From OLB6 sp964620125 (GTDB lineage: Bacteria > Bacteroidota > Ignavibacteria > Kapaibacteriales > Kapaibacteriaceae), in assembly GCA_964620125.1 (NCBI GenBank), contig CAZUGQ010000016.1:1-64000 (forward strand): a DNA stretch of 64,000 nucleotides, in the 5' to 3' direction. Each line of letters starts with the position of its first letter. Positions within the stretch are counted from its first letter, which is position 1. A model generated the notes under the pieces. That model saw nothing but the letters and a program-made list of their open reading frames with translations, ran no database searches and was not told the origin of the DNA. The position numbers and the translations under genes were made by a program. Shown here piece by piece: positions 52,426 through 60,818 of the stretch.

Positions 52426-53847
52426 GTGATACCAATCATAACGCCATCGTCATCCGCGGCCTTGGATGCTGCATGCGAAGCAAGGGGCCTTACCGCACAC
52501 TACCTCATGGAAACTGCCTCTGGTAATGCTGCGCAAGCGTGTGCGTGGATCCCAGATGGGGCTACCGTGTTGGTGGTATGTGGCAACGGCAACAACGGTG
52601 GTGATGGCTACGTGCTGGCGCGGCTGCTTCATCGGCGCTGTGCAGTTACCATAGCTGCCGTACCTGATGTTGCTCGCATGAGTACAGCAACCCACGCCAA
52701 CTTTCTTGCCGCCACCTCGTTGGGCATACCAGTCATTCAACCAGGAGGGCACACCTTGCCAACACCCGACGTGGTTATCGATGCCATCATCGGTGTGGGA
52801 GGGGGCTCTGATCTTCGTGATCCTGTACCTGAATGGACACGATGGGTTAACAGTTTGACAACAACGGTAGTTGCCATTGATGTGCCTACCGGACTTGACT
52901 CACTAACCGGTGAAGCACATCCAGATGCCATCCGTGCAACCCGAACAATTACCATGGTGGGCTACAAGCCTGGCATGCTCATGCCCAATGGACGAAGACT
53001 GTGTGGTGAGATCACCGTGGTTGGCATTGGTGCCCCCGGCGAACTGGTGAGTCTGCATGCATCGGCATGGGCGATTGAAGCATCCGATGTTCGTGGCTGG
53101 CTTCCTCCAAGAGATCCTGGAGTACACAAGTACCGGCTGGGGCATGTGGTTGTAATCGCAGGGTCGGCTGGAATGCGCGGTGCTGCTGCTCTTGCTTCAG
53201 AGGCAGCACTGCGCATTGGTGCAGGCGTGTGCACGCTGGTTACCGATCATGTGCACCCTCTACTTCCGCGGGAGGTGATGACGGCTCCGCTCAGCCATGC
53301 GCACCAGGTTGCTGAACGCGCATCGGTACTGATTATGGGTCCTGGATTTGGTGCCGATCCGTCTCGACTACAAATCCTGGTGGATGTTCTTCAACATTTC
53401 CCCGACACACCTACCGTTCTCGATGCTGACGGCCTGCGCATTCTCCACCGTTTGCAAAGCCCCCTACCAAAGCTAGTCATCACGCCGCATCCCGGTGAGT
53501 TTCAACGTGTGGTGGAACAGATGGCATTGCCAGTGGATGCTGCTACAGTTGCACGATCGCTGGGATGTGTTGTTCACCTGAAGTCAGTACCCCCGGTTAC
53601 TACGGATGGTGAAACAACTTGGCTTTGCACCAGTGGCAATGCTGCGCTGGCAACAGCTGGCACTGGTGATGTGTTGAGTGGAATGATTGGTGGACTACTC
53701 GCACAAGGGATACAGCCTGCAAAAGCTGCTGCTCTTGGTGCTTACATCCACGGACGCTGTGCTGATGAATTCGTACGGAAGCACGCACAGGAAACGTTAT
53801 TAGCTGGAGACCTGATTCGTGAGCTCTCAACAGTCCTGGCCGATTGA
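52426..53847 (+). CDS. nnr: Bifunctional NAD(P)H-hydrate epimerase / ADP-dependent dehydratase
   Basis: Repairs damaged NAD(P)HX. The 473 residues split into NnrE (1-205; VLVVCGNGNNGGDGYVLARLL, VIDAIIGVGGGSDLRDPV, VVAIDVPTGLDSLTGE) and NnrD (215-473; KYRLGHVVVIAGSAGMRGAAAL, VLDADGLRILHR, LVITPHPGEF, SGNAALATAGTGDVLSGMIGGLLAQG with the catalytic Asp). The start is GTG 52426, with the divergent phoD 80 bases away. The N-terminus is about ten residues shorter than some homologues. Two octamer copies (52800, 53458) lie inside. VanZ follows closely. Confidence 0.95.
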   Translation: MIPIITPSSSAALDAACEARGLTAHYLMETASGNAAQACAWIPDGATVLVVCGNGNNGGDGYVLARLLHRRCAVTIAAVPDVARMSTATHANFLAATSLGIPVIQPGGHTLPTPDVVIDAIIGVGGGSDLRDPVPEWTRWVNSLTTTVVAIDVPTGLDSLTGEAHPDAIRATRTITMVGYKPGMLMPNGRRLCGEITVVGIGAPGELVSLHASAWAIEASDVRGWLPPRDPGVHKYRLGHVVVIAGSAGMRGAAALASEAALRIGAGVCTLVTDHVHPLLPREVMTAPLSHAHQVAERASVLIMGPGFGADPSRLQILVDVLQHFPDTPTVLDADGLRILHRLQSPLPKLVITPHPGEFQRVVEQMALPVDAATVARSLGCVVHLKSVPPVTTDGETTWLCTSGNAALATAGTGDVLSGMIGGLLAQGIQPAKAAALGAYIHGRCADEFVRKHAQETLLAGDLIRELSTVLAD

Positions 53848-53872
53848 TACATCACAGAAGGTGGTATCACTC

Positions 53873-54220
53873 ATGCCGATCACGGCGTGTACGTTGCTCA
53901 TTTACTACGTGAGCTCAGTGCCGGGTGAAGCACTACCAGATTTTGCTTTTCACTGGGCCGACAAGGTGTTGCACGTTGTGGCATTTTTCGTGTATGGTGT
54001 TGCCTGCATGATTGCAGTTGCTGGATGGAGGCCGTGGTGGCCCTTGGGTACGATTCGAGTTTGTGCAATGGGGATTGGATTGGTGTGGGCTGTGCTTGAC
54101 GAAGTGCATCAGATGTTTGTGGCCAATCGCGACGCAACGATTGCTGACGTTGGGGCAGATATCGTTGGCCTAGGGCTTGCCGTTCTCCTTGCCCGCTTCG
54201 TGCGGAGCATCTTCCGGTAA
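53873..54220 (+). CDS. VanZ-like membrane protein
   Basis: 115 residues from ATG 53873, which follows a purine-rich AGAAGGTGG; a GTG at 53819 overlapping nnr would add 18 residues. Four hydrophobic segments (ITACTLLIYYVSSVPG, VLHVVAFFVYGVACMIAVAG, VCAMGIGLVWAVLDEVHQMF, IVGLGLAVLLARFV) with the VanZ pattern HWADKVLHVVAFFVYG and DEVHQMFVANRDATIADVGAD. Family members are linked to glycopeptide tolerance, but most have unknown roles. Its last 51 bases overlap the 3' end of the miaA-dacB frame on the other strand. Confidence 0.85.
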   Translation: MPITACTLLIYYVSSVPGEALPDFAFHWADKVLHVVAFFVYGVACMIAVAGWRPWWPLGTIRVCAMGIGLVWAVLDEVHQMFVANRDATIADVGADIVGLGLAVLLARFVRSIFR

Positions 54221-56710
54221 ATCCTCGAACTCCTCACCATTCTCTTCCTCAATCGTGCTGGTATCTGCGATTGGAGTAACTCGGGCTTTGGGTATCCAAA
54301 CCTTGCCGCCATAACTGAACGATGCAAGCATCTCCGCAATCTTGTTTTCCGTGCTCTTGTAGCTACGTGTGTACGGACCATTGCTAAGGATGGCAAAAGC
54401 CCACTCCTCACCATCCAGCGTGGTTACGTATCCAGCCAAGGCGCTGGTGTTTCGCAGCGTTCCTGTTTTTGCATACACATTATTCTCGGCTGCGGTACCG
54501 ATCATTCGTGCACGGATCGTTCCATCAACACCAGCAATGGCCAGTGTGCTCTTGAATTCATCACCGTATGTTCTGCGGTGAATGGCACGCAGCAATTCCA
54601 CCTCGGTAGCTCCACACACGAGGTTCCGCCGCGAGAGGCCGCTACCGTCGTTAAATACAGCTCCGCGGCGCAGAACGCGCAACGAGTCCAACGTGGTAAG
54701 CATGGCTTGGCGAGCAACATCGGCCGTGTGTGTTTTACCGCCGTACTGGCCACCCACGAACTTGAAGAGTTGTTCGGCAAAGTAGTTGTGGCTGCGTTTG
54801 TTCACCACACTGCAAAACTCAACCAGCGTGCGCCGCTTGCTTACAAGTACGCGACTGTTTGCGGGCATCTGTCGGGTGCCCACGCCACCGTCCACATGAA
54901 TGCCACCTGTTCGCAAACGATCTGCAAGTGCACCTGCACATACGATTGCCGGATCGGCCATGGCCACGAACACCGTTCGTGTACGGTTCGGGCCGGGCGT
55001 GCCGTGCACCGTTATCTGCTGACGGCCGTCTGGCAAGGTGAGCGAGGTTGCCATGACCTTGCTGCGGGCACGTTTCCTCTTTCCACGAGGTGCCATCTTG
55101 AGCACGACAGCATCGGATGCCGGTATCACCTGTGCCGATACGTGACCTTTGCGCGAAGCAGTTACGATTACGGCCAGTTTGCCTTCATTAAGCGTGAGGG
55201 CGCGCACTGGAGGGAGCTTTTGCACATCTTCAGCGTCGCCACTATATACAGCTCTGTTGCCAACATCATCAAAAAAGCTCCCGTCTCCGTATACCTTTCC
55301 TCGCACGCGTCGAACACCCATGGCGAACAGTTCGTCGGCCATGGCTTCCAAGTCAACAACACTCAGCATGGCATCGCCCATACCAACCAGGTACAGGTCG
55401 CCATCCAAGGTGCCATCAGGTAGGAGTCGTCCTGAAGCTCGGATCTCCGTTACCAAAGCCCCTTGCTCACCAAGTGCATGAAATGCTGCTGCCGTGCTAA
55501 ACAGTTTTGTGGTGCTTGCGGGGGTAAGATTCAAATCGGGATTGTATTCGTACACCAGCACATCGCGCGTGAGATTCCACACCCGACATCCAACCTTCGA
55601 CTTTTGATAGGGCTTGCTGCGAAACAACGAGGTAATACTCGCACTCAAGCGTTCAATGGCTTGTACCGTATCGTACTGGCTTACAAAGCCGCGTGGGGGG
55701 GGGATGGATGTTCGGACCGAGTCGGACGGTGCTGCCCATAACGAGGCAGTGCCAACCATGAGCAGAAGCACTATTGCTAGCCGAAACGTCCGTAGAGAGC
55801 TTAGAATGGTGTCTGCCGCCGTGTGTGCATTCAGCCAAACATTCCGGTGGTCCTTCCGAAACCACGTGCGCTGCCGCTTTGCGTATTGCCGCGTTGCCGC
55901 CTGATGGTCTGCAAGTGCATTCTCGCGTGTAAGGGGTTCTCCTATCCCAAGGAAACGCATGGCTTGTACATATCCAACGGTTTGCAAACATTGTGCGCTT
56001 GGCGGAACACCCATTGCTAAAACACGTTGCGTTTCTTCTACCAAGCCAGCATTCCACATGTTCACACATCGCTGATTGATGCGCTGATTGAGTTCGTCCT
56101 TATCAACGTCAACCACAAAACGAGAAACGTGAGCGTGTATGGGCTGAGAGCTGCTCTTCCACGTTGACGAGAATGGCTCGCCGGTTTGAAGCGTGTACTC
56201 CAATGCTCGTTGTACTCTTCGTGGGTTTTTGTCGGCATACCGTTGTGCTGCTACCGGATCAACATCCATCAACCATCGGTGCAGTGCCTCTCGCCCTTCG
56301 TTGGCGAGTGTTTCCATAACCATACGCCGCAAATCCGGATCGGTATCCACATGTGCAGTGGAGAGTCCGTCAAGTGCGGCTGTGATGTACAGGCCCGTAC
56401 CTCCCACTAGTAGAATGTGCGCTTTAGATGTTGAGGACAGCGAAGAAACCAGTGAGCGCACCTGGGCGGAGTATGTGCCAGCACTATATGGTTCGGCTGG
56501 ATGTACTGTGGAAAAGAGGTGGTGTGGACAAACGAGCATGTCTGATGGTGTTGGTGAAGCCGTACCAACATCCAGATACTGGTAAATCTGCCGCGAGTCT
56601 GCGCAGATGATGTGTGACTCAACGTTGCGAGCAATCTCCAAAGCCACGGCGGTTTTCCCCGCCGCTGTAGGGCCGCAAATAACTGTGATGTGCGTGCGAC
56701 TATCGGCCAT
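54170..56710 (-). CDS. miaA-dacB: MiaA-DacB fusion: tRNA dimethylallyltransferase joined to PBP4-type D-Ala-D-Ala carboxypeptidase
   Basis: One 846-residue frame without a stop. Residues 1-305 are MiaA (P-loop CGPTAAGKTAV at about 12-22, CADSRQIYQYLDVGTAS, LVGGTGLYI, RQYAKRQRTWFRKD), which puts isopentenyl on tRNA A37. Residues 307-327 (RTFRLAIVLLLMVGTASLWA) look like a signal peptide or anchor. Residues 345-810 are a complete S13 peptidase (PASTTKLF with Ser399 and Lys402, SHN 640-642, KTG 748-750). No ATG, GTG or TTG occurs between the MiaA end and the hydrophobic core, except a GTG within it. Start ATG 56710 overlaps pcm by 11 bases. A nine-C run (55695-55703 complement) lies just after the signal. 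Could be a true two-compartment fusion or a lost stop. Confidence 0.85.
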   Translation of the reverse strand: MADSRTHITVICGPTAAGKTAVALEIARNVESHIICADSRQIYQYLDVGTASPTPSDMLVCPHHLFSTVHPAEPYSAGTYSAQVRSLVSSLSSTSKAHILLVGGTGLYITAALDGLSTAHVDTDPDLRRMVMETLANEGREALHRWLMDVDPVAAQRYADKNPRRVQRALEYTLQTGEPFSSTWKSSSQPIHAHVSRFVVDVDKDELNQRINQRCVNMWNAGLVEETQRVLAMGVPPSAQCLQTVGYVQAMRFLGIGEPLTRENALADHQAATRQYAKRQRTWFRKDHRNVWLNAHTAADTILSSLRTFRLAIVLLLMVGTASLWAAPSDSVRTSIPPPRGFVSQYDTVQAIERLSASITSLFRSKPYQKSKVGCRVWNLTRDVLVYEYNPDLNLTPASTTKLFSTAAAFHALGEQGALVTEIRASGRLLPDGTLDGDLYLVGMGDAMLSVVDLEAMADELFAMGVRRVRGKVYGDGSFFDDVGNRAVYSGDAEDVQKLPPVRALTLNEGKLAVIVTASRKGHVSAQVIPASDAVVLKMAPRGKRKRARSKVMATSLTLPDGRQQITVHGTPGPNRTRTVFVAMADPAIVCAGALADRLRTGGIHVDGGVGTRQMPANSRVLVSKRRTLVEFCSVVNKRSHNYFAEQLFKFVGGQYGGKTHTADVARQAMLTTLDSLRVLRRGAVFNDGSGLSRRNLVCGATEVELLRAIHRRTYGDEFKSTLAIAGVDGTIRARMIGTAAENNVYAKTGTLRNTSALAGYVTTLDGEEWAFAILSNGPYTRSYKSTENKIAEMLASFSYGGKVWIPKARVTPIADTSTIEEENGEEFEDLPEDAPHEAGKENGKP

Positions 56711-57368
56711 CTTCTGGCCATCCTTCAACGCCGATCAGTGGTACAAAAGCAAAGCCACCCAAGTCCTCGGCTGCCCATCGTTCTTCGTCTGTACGCGTAA
56801 CCAGGTAGAGTGTCTGGTTGCGGGCATCACCTACTGGCACGGCCATGCGTCCGCCGATGGCAAGTTGCCGGGCGAGAGCCTCTGGAACATCGGGAGCACC
56901 AGCGGTAACGATGATTGCATCGTAGGGGGCTCCGCCACGGTATCCGATAGTACCATCACCAACACGGCAGGTAACGGCGTACCCAAGGCGCTGCAGGCGT
57001 TCGCGCGCTTGGGCGGACAATCGTGCATGCCGTTCGATGCTGATCACGGTTGCGCCGAGCACGGCCAGTATGGCAGCCTGATACCCACTGCCAGTACCAA
57101 TCTCGAGTACTCGATCACCGGGGCGTATGCGCAGAGCTTGCGTCATGAATGCAACGGTAAACGGTTGCGAAATCGTTTGTCGCTCATAAATTGGTAGAGC
57201 AGAATCTTCGTATGCCTGGCTTTGCAAACTTGCCGGCACAAACTCTTCACGTGGCACTACATCCATGGCATCCAGAACACGCTGGTCTGTGATTCCACGT
57301 TGCCGTAGATGGCTTATGAGTGCATGACGCTTGGCGTCGAAAGGTGTACGTCTGGTTCGAGGTGTCAT
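56700..57368 (-). CDS. pcm: Protein-L-isoaspartate O-methyltransferase
   Basis: 222-residue SAM-dependent repair enzyme for isoaspartyl residues. Typical blocks: MDVVPREEFVPASLQSQAYEDSALPI, TISQPFTVAFMTQAL, VLEIGTGSGYQAAILAVLG (SAM motif I), PYDAIIVTAGAPDVPEAL and GGRMAVPVGD. Length matches the family. ATG 57368 overlaps the cdaA stop by four bases, and its own stop overlaps miaA, so it lies in the middle of a coupled operon. An octamer copy (56924) is antisense to it. No missing residue was noted. Confidence 0.94.
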   Translation of the reverse strand: MTPRTRRTPFDAKRHALISHLRQRGITDQRVLDAMDVVPREEFVPASLQSQAYEDSALPIYERQTISQPFTVAFMTQALRIRPGDRVLEIGTGSGYQAAILAVLGATVISIERHARLSAQARERLQRLGYAVTCRVGDGTIGYRGGAPYDAIIVTAGAPDVPEALARQLAIGGRMAVPVGDARNQTLYLVTRTDEERWAAEDLGGFAFVPLIGVEGWPEDGR

Positions 57369-58138
57369 GTGCTGGCAAGTGCGCTTATCCGTTCTTGCAA
57401 GGTATCTCTCAGGTCGTCGAGTGGTACGTTGAGCTGTAGATCGCCCTGATAGGCGATGCTGATGCCTCCGGTTTCCTCACTCACGATGATACACACGGCG
57501 TCTGCCTGTTCCGTGATGCCAAGACCGGCCCGATGCCGCGTGCCAAGGATGCGTGCGCCAGAACGCTGTTCGTTGCTGAGTGGCAGCACACATCGCGCTG
57601 CTACAACGGTACGCCCGTCGATCACAACAGCACCATCGTGTAGAGGACTGCGCGGATTAAAAATGGAAAGAAGAAGTTCCGAGCTCACACTGGCTTGGAG
57701 TTCTACGCCTGATTCAACGGTTACCTGTATGTGGTCAGCACGAGAAAACACAATTAGAGCACCTATGTGTTTGGCACTCATCTCACGCACGGCATGGATC
57801 ACATCGTCAAGCGTTTCGGCATTACTCGATCGCATAAAAAGCCTGAATAGCCTGGTTTGTGTAACCAGCAAAAGCAGTCTGCGGAGTTCTGGCTGAAAGA
57901 GGACAACAAAGGCAATAAGGCCAACATCGGCGATGCGCCGCAGAACCCAGTTTACCGTTTTAAGGCTTGCTGCCTCGGTAATGATGCCCAGCACTGCAAG
58001 AACCACGAGCACCACCAGGATCTGCACGGCAACGGTATCCCGCAGCGTGCGGTACACGATGAGGAATAACACCGTGATGATGAGGACATCTACGATGTCC
58101 ATCACCGTAATGGTTAGAAATCCGAACAGTTCAATCAT
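57365..58138 (-). CDS. cdaA: Diadenylate cyclase CdaA
   Basis: 257-residue membrane enzyme making cyclic di-AMP from two ATP. Three N-terminal helices (ITVMDIVDVLIITVLFLIVY; VQILVVLVVLAVLGIIT; ADVGLIAFVVLFQPELRR) precede the DAC domain with the two signature motifs SPLHDGAVVIDG (DGA) and LGTRHRAGLGI (RHR). The helices and both motifs mark the CdaA/DacA type. The usual regulator CdaR (YbbR) is not next to it; instead phoH precedes and pcm follows, each with a four-base overlap. c-di-AMP controls potassium and osmolyte uptake and cell-wall balance, which may matter with the DacB part downstream. Confidence 0.93.
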   Translation of the reverse strand: MIELFGFLTITVMDIVDVLIITVLFLIVYRTLRDTVAVQILVVLVVLAVLGIITEAASLKTVNWVLRRIADVGLIAFVVLFQPELRRLLLLVTQTRLFRLFMRSSNAETLDDVIHAVREMSAKHIGALIVFSRADHIQVTVESGVELQASVSSELLLSIFNPRSPLHDGAVVIDGRTVVAARCVLPLSNEQRSGARILGTRHRAGLGITEQADAVCIIVSEETGGISIAYQGDLQLNVPLDDLRDTLQERISALAST

Positions 58139-59157
58139 GCCGAGGGTCCGGTAACGCCATCCTCTCTGTTAGGAGTACGCTTGGTGGCTTTCTCCCGTTC
58201 GTCGGCCCGTTCGTATGCACTGATGATTTCGGCAACTAGCCTGTGGCGCACAACGTCAACCTTGCCGAATTCAACAAACTCAATGCTGGTAATGCCCCCG
58301 AAGAGCTGGAGTACGTCATTCAATCCACTGTCTGACTTCTTTACCAGGTCAACCTGCGTTACGTCGCCGGTTACAATGGCCTTGCTCTGCTGGCCAAGTC
58401 GTGTGAGGAACATCTTCATTTGTGTACGCGTGGCATTCTGTGCTTCATCCAAGATGATGAAGCTGTGGTTCAGCGTGCGGCCTCGCATATATGCCAGCGG
58501 AATGATCTCAACAATTCGGCGCTCCAGCATGCTCTTGAGTTTGTCGGGGCTCACCATGTCGGCCAAGGCATCCAGCAGCGGACGTAGGTAGGGATCAACC
58601 TTCTCACTGATGTCGCCCGGTAGAAAGCCCAGACTTTCGCCAGCTTCCACAGCGGGACGGGAGAGGATGATTCGACTTACTTCATTGGCTCGCAATGCAC
58701 TCAATGCCATGGCTACGGCAAGAAACGTTTTCCCAGTACCTGCCGGCCCAATGCAAAAAACAAGGTCGTTCTTCTGCACTTTGCGGTAATACTCCATCTG
58801 TTTGGGTGTGCGCGCACGGATCACCTCACGCTTTCCCCAAAAGATCACGGAATCCAATTCATCGCCGTTAACAGTGGGAGTAGCAGTACCGCGGTTGCCG
58901 CTCACAAGGTCAATGATCATCGATACATCGGTCATTGACAGTTTTCCGGTGCGCTGCAGCGTGCGCGTGAGCTCTTGGAAGATCTGTTCAATCTTTTTGA
59001 CCTCGATGGGCTCACCGCGGAGGATTACAGTGTCTCCGCGGACGGTAAGTGCCGTGTCGAAGGCATTCTCAATGAGCTGCAGGTGACCTTCCTGCGGACC
59101 GAACAATTCAACGGGCTCTACATCGACGATGCGAAGTTTCTTTTCAATTGTCTGCAT
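58135..59157 (-). CDS. phoH: PhoH-family ATPase
   Basis: 340 residues: an N-terminal KH-like segment (LIENAFDTALTVRGDTVILRG), then the PhoH ATPase with Walker A VFCIGPAGTGKTFLAVAMAL, SRPAVEAGESLGFLPGDI, Walker B SFIILDEAQNATRTQMKMFL and TGDVTQVDLVKKSDSGL. Usual for PhoH/YbeZ, which works with the RNase YbeY in ribosome or RNA quality control. No ybeY is visible. First gene of the coupled phoH-cdaA-pcm-miaA/dacB operon; the 275 bases before it hold the neighbouring operon's terminator and no other feature I can name. Confidence 0.94.
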   Translation of the reverse strand: MQTIEKKLRIVDVEPVELFGPQEGHLQLIENAFDTALTVRGDTVILRGEPIEVKKIEQIFQELTRTLQRTGKLSMTDVSMIIDLVSGNRGTATPTVNGDELDSVIFWGKREVIRARTPKQMEYYRKVQKNDLVFCIGPAGTGKTFLAVAMALSALRANEVSRIILSRPAVEAGESLGFLPGDISEKVDPYLRPLLDALADMVSPDKLKSMLERRIVEIIPLAYMRGRTLNHSFIILDEAQNATRTQMKMFLTRLGQQSKAIVTGDVTQVDLVKKSDSGLNDVLQLFGGITSIEFVEFGKVDVVRHRLVAEIISAYERADEREKATKRTPNREDGVTGPSA

Positions 59158-59350
59158 TCAAGATTTGGGGCAAGGTGCAAGAAACGGAGGGTGAGTGCCG
59201 AGTGCCAACTGCTCACGGTTGCAGTATGCATTTGAACAATGCATTGATGATCCATGCGCGTTGCGGGTTAGGTACTAGCATGATAACAACATGGTACGAT
59301 CACGATGCCATGCGTTTCGCATCGACCAGCGATGCAATGTAAAACGGAAA

Positions 59351-59376
59351 GGGCGCCCATCTTTCGATGGACGCCC
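59351..59376 (-). terminator. Terminator hairpin after the LysM protein gene
   Basis: GGGCGCCCATC (59351-59361) pairs with GATGGACGCCC (59366-59376) with one mismatch and the loop TTTC. Read on the minus strand it is followed by TTTCCGTTTT. It lies 57 bases past the LysM gene stop, and upstream of phoH on the same strand, separating the two units. Confidence 0.65.
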
Positions 59377-59432
59377 CGGCGTGGTGTTCACAGTGCTACG
59401 TGCGTTGCGCTGGGTTTTGAAACCCATTACCA

Positions 59433-60269
59433 TCATTTGCCAGCTTCACTCGGTGCAGTCGGCTTGGCTGGTTCTGCCTTCGGTGCTTCGCCGGTGGTGC
59501 CTTGGCTTTCCATCATGGCAGCTTTCTTCTGGCGATAGTATTTGCGCTCAGCTTTCATTTCATCGTCAGACTTTGGTCCCTTCGCCGGAATGCTTAGCAC
59601 CCAACCTGGCTGGATAATGTCTGGGTTCTTGATCTTGTCCGTATTCGACATCCAGATTTTTGGCCACTGATGTGGATCAGCATAAATCTCGGACCTTCCG
59701 GCAATGTTCCACAAGCAGTCGCGATTTTCTGCCCATGTACCCACGGTATAGCCTGGTGGGCGGCTGTGCTCTCGGTAAAGGCCCTTGATGTCGTTTGCAA
59801 GGGAATTGATCTTGTCGTAAAACTCTGGCAGCGCTGCAATCTGCTTGCGAGCAAGTTCCCGAAGGTCGTTGTCGAGTTGCACAACATCGGCACGGCGGTC
59901 AGCCAGTTGATCATTGGAAAGGCGCTGCATCTCACGAACGCGGCCTTCGATACGGCCAAGAGCTTCACGGAAAGCATTCACATCCGCTTCGGTTGCGCCA
60001 ATCAAACTGTAGATGTCGTCGTTGCATTTCTTCAGGTCAGTAACGGCCGTGGCAAGATCGCCCTCAGCCTTCATAATGTCGGCCTTCAATCCATCAAGCT
60101 TGAGCTGCAGAGAGCTATTGGCTTCCTTGTACTTGAGGATTCGCGCATCGGCTTCCTCACATGTAAGCTCCTTGTCAGGCTTGGTTTCTGGTGGCGGTGG
60201 TACGCGGTCCTGTGCAGTGGCATACATGGTAAATCCACCAAACAGGGCAATAAGCAGTAGGTGCCTCAT
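59433..60269 (-). CDS. Exported coiled-coil protein with LysM-like domain
   Basis: 278 residues. Signal peptide MRHLLLIALFGGFTMYATAQ, Pro-rich linker, then a coiled coil (about 35-165; SSLQLKLDGLKADIMKAEGD ... LADRRADVVQLDNDL). A LysM-like segment (170-235: YTVGTWAENRDCLWNIAGR, DPHQWPKIWMSNTDKIKNP, IIQPGWVLSIP) would bind peptidoglycan in the periplasm. The C-terminal 40 residues are charged and low-complexity (basic-acidic, then Ala/Pro). No enzyme domain. It is 11 bases downstream of the small lipoprotein, with which it shares the KAEGD...KCN pattern. Role perhaps envelope organisation (inference). Confidence 0.85.
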   Translation of the reverse strand: MRHLLLIALFGGFTMYATAQDRVPPPPETKPDKELTCEEADARILKYKEANSSLQLKLDGLKADIMKAEGDLATAVTDLKKCNDDIYSLIGATEADVNAFREALGRIEGRVREMQRLSNDQLADRRADVVQLDNDLRELARKQIAALPEFYDKINSLANDIKGLYREHSRPPGYTVGTWAENRDCLWNIAGRSEIYADPHQWPKIWMSNTDKIKNPDIIQPGWVLSIPAKGPKSDDEMKAERKYYRQKKAAMMESQGTTGEAPKAEPAKPTAPSEAGK

Positions 60270-60280
60270 GATCTTACTCC

Positions 60281-60637
60281 TTATTTCTTCTTGGTGGATG
60301 ATTTGGTTTCAACTTCTGTCTGTGGCATTCCCACTGGCTGGCTCGGATCCCAATTTGGCCAGATGTTTGGCCAGCGGGAGATCTTTTCCTGCACGAAAGC
60401 CCTCTTTTCATTGCACTTGCGAACCTCAGCCTGGCGGCCGTTGAGTTCGCTATTGATTTTGGACTTATCGCCCTCTGCCTTGGCAATGTCTGCGTTCAAC
60501 TGCTTCTCATCTGTGCGCAGTTGATTGATCATGGCCTGTTGCTCTTCCTTGATCGTGCATGTGCACGACGTGAGCACCAGTGCGGCGCCGATAGCTGCTG
60601 ATAACAGCCATGGAGCCTTGCTACGTAGATCGGTCAT
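60281..60637 (-). CDS. Small coiled-coil lipoprotein
   Basis: 118 residues. ATG 60637 is set by Shine-Dalgarno GGGAGGA (complement of 60641-60647) and by the lipoprotein signal WLLSAAIGAALVLTSCTC (Cys about 25); the frame upstream is non-coding. The mature part is a coiled coil (QQAMINQLRTDEKQLNADIA) with AKAEGDKSKINSELNG and VRKCNEKRAF, followed by RWPNIWPNWDPSQP and a Lys-Ser tail. Both the KAEGD...KCN pattern and the WPxIW run recur in the neighbouring LysM protein, hinting at a shared origin or interaction. Family unknown. Confidence 0.8.
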   Translation of the reverse strand: MTDLRSKAPWLLSAAIGAALVLTSCTCTIKEEQQAMINQLRTDEKQLNADIAKAEGDKSKINSELNGRQAEVRKCNEKRAFVQEKISRWPNIWPNWDPSQPVGMPQTEVETKSSTKKK

Positions 60638-60818
60638 ACTTCCTCCCAGTGATTCGAATACTCGTTGCACAGATCGGACAACGAACGACCGCTGCGACTG
60701 CTCACATGCGTTCGAGGTTCCCTTGTGGGGACGCGCGAATATACGAGGCACGTGCAAAGCAGCGGGGGCAACCCATGTTACAAAACCGTTGCCATGCCCA
60801 TGGTAATTTGCCGCCATC

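Noticed and set aside
54578..55423. Plus-strand 281-codon open frame antisense to the carboxypeptidase part
   Set aside because: Rich in Cys and His by chance of the opposite strand; no domain; the minus-strand gene has all S13 motifs.
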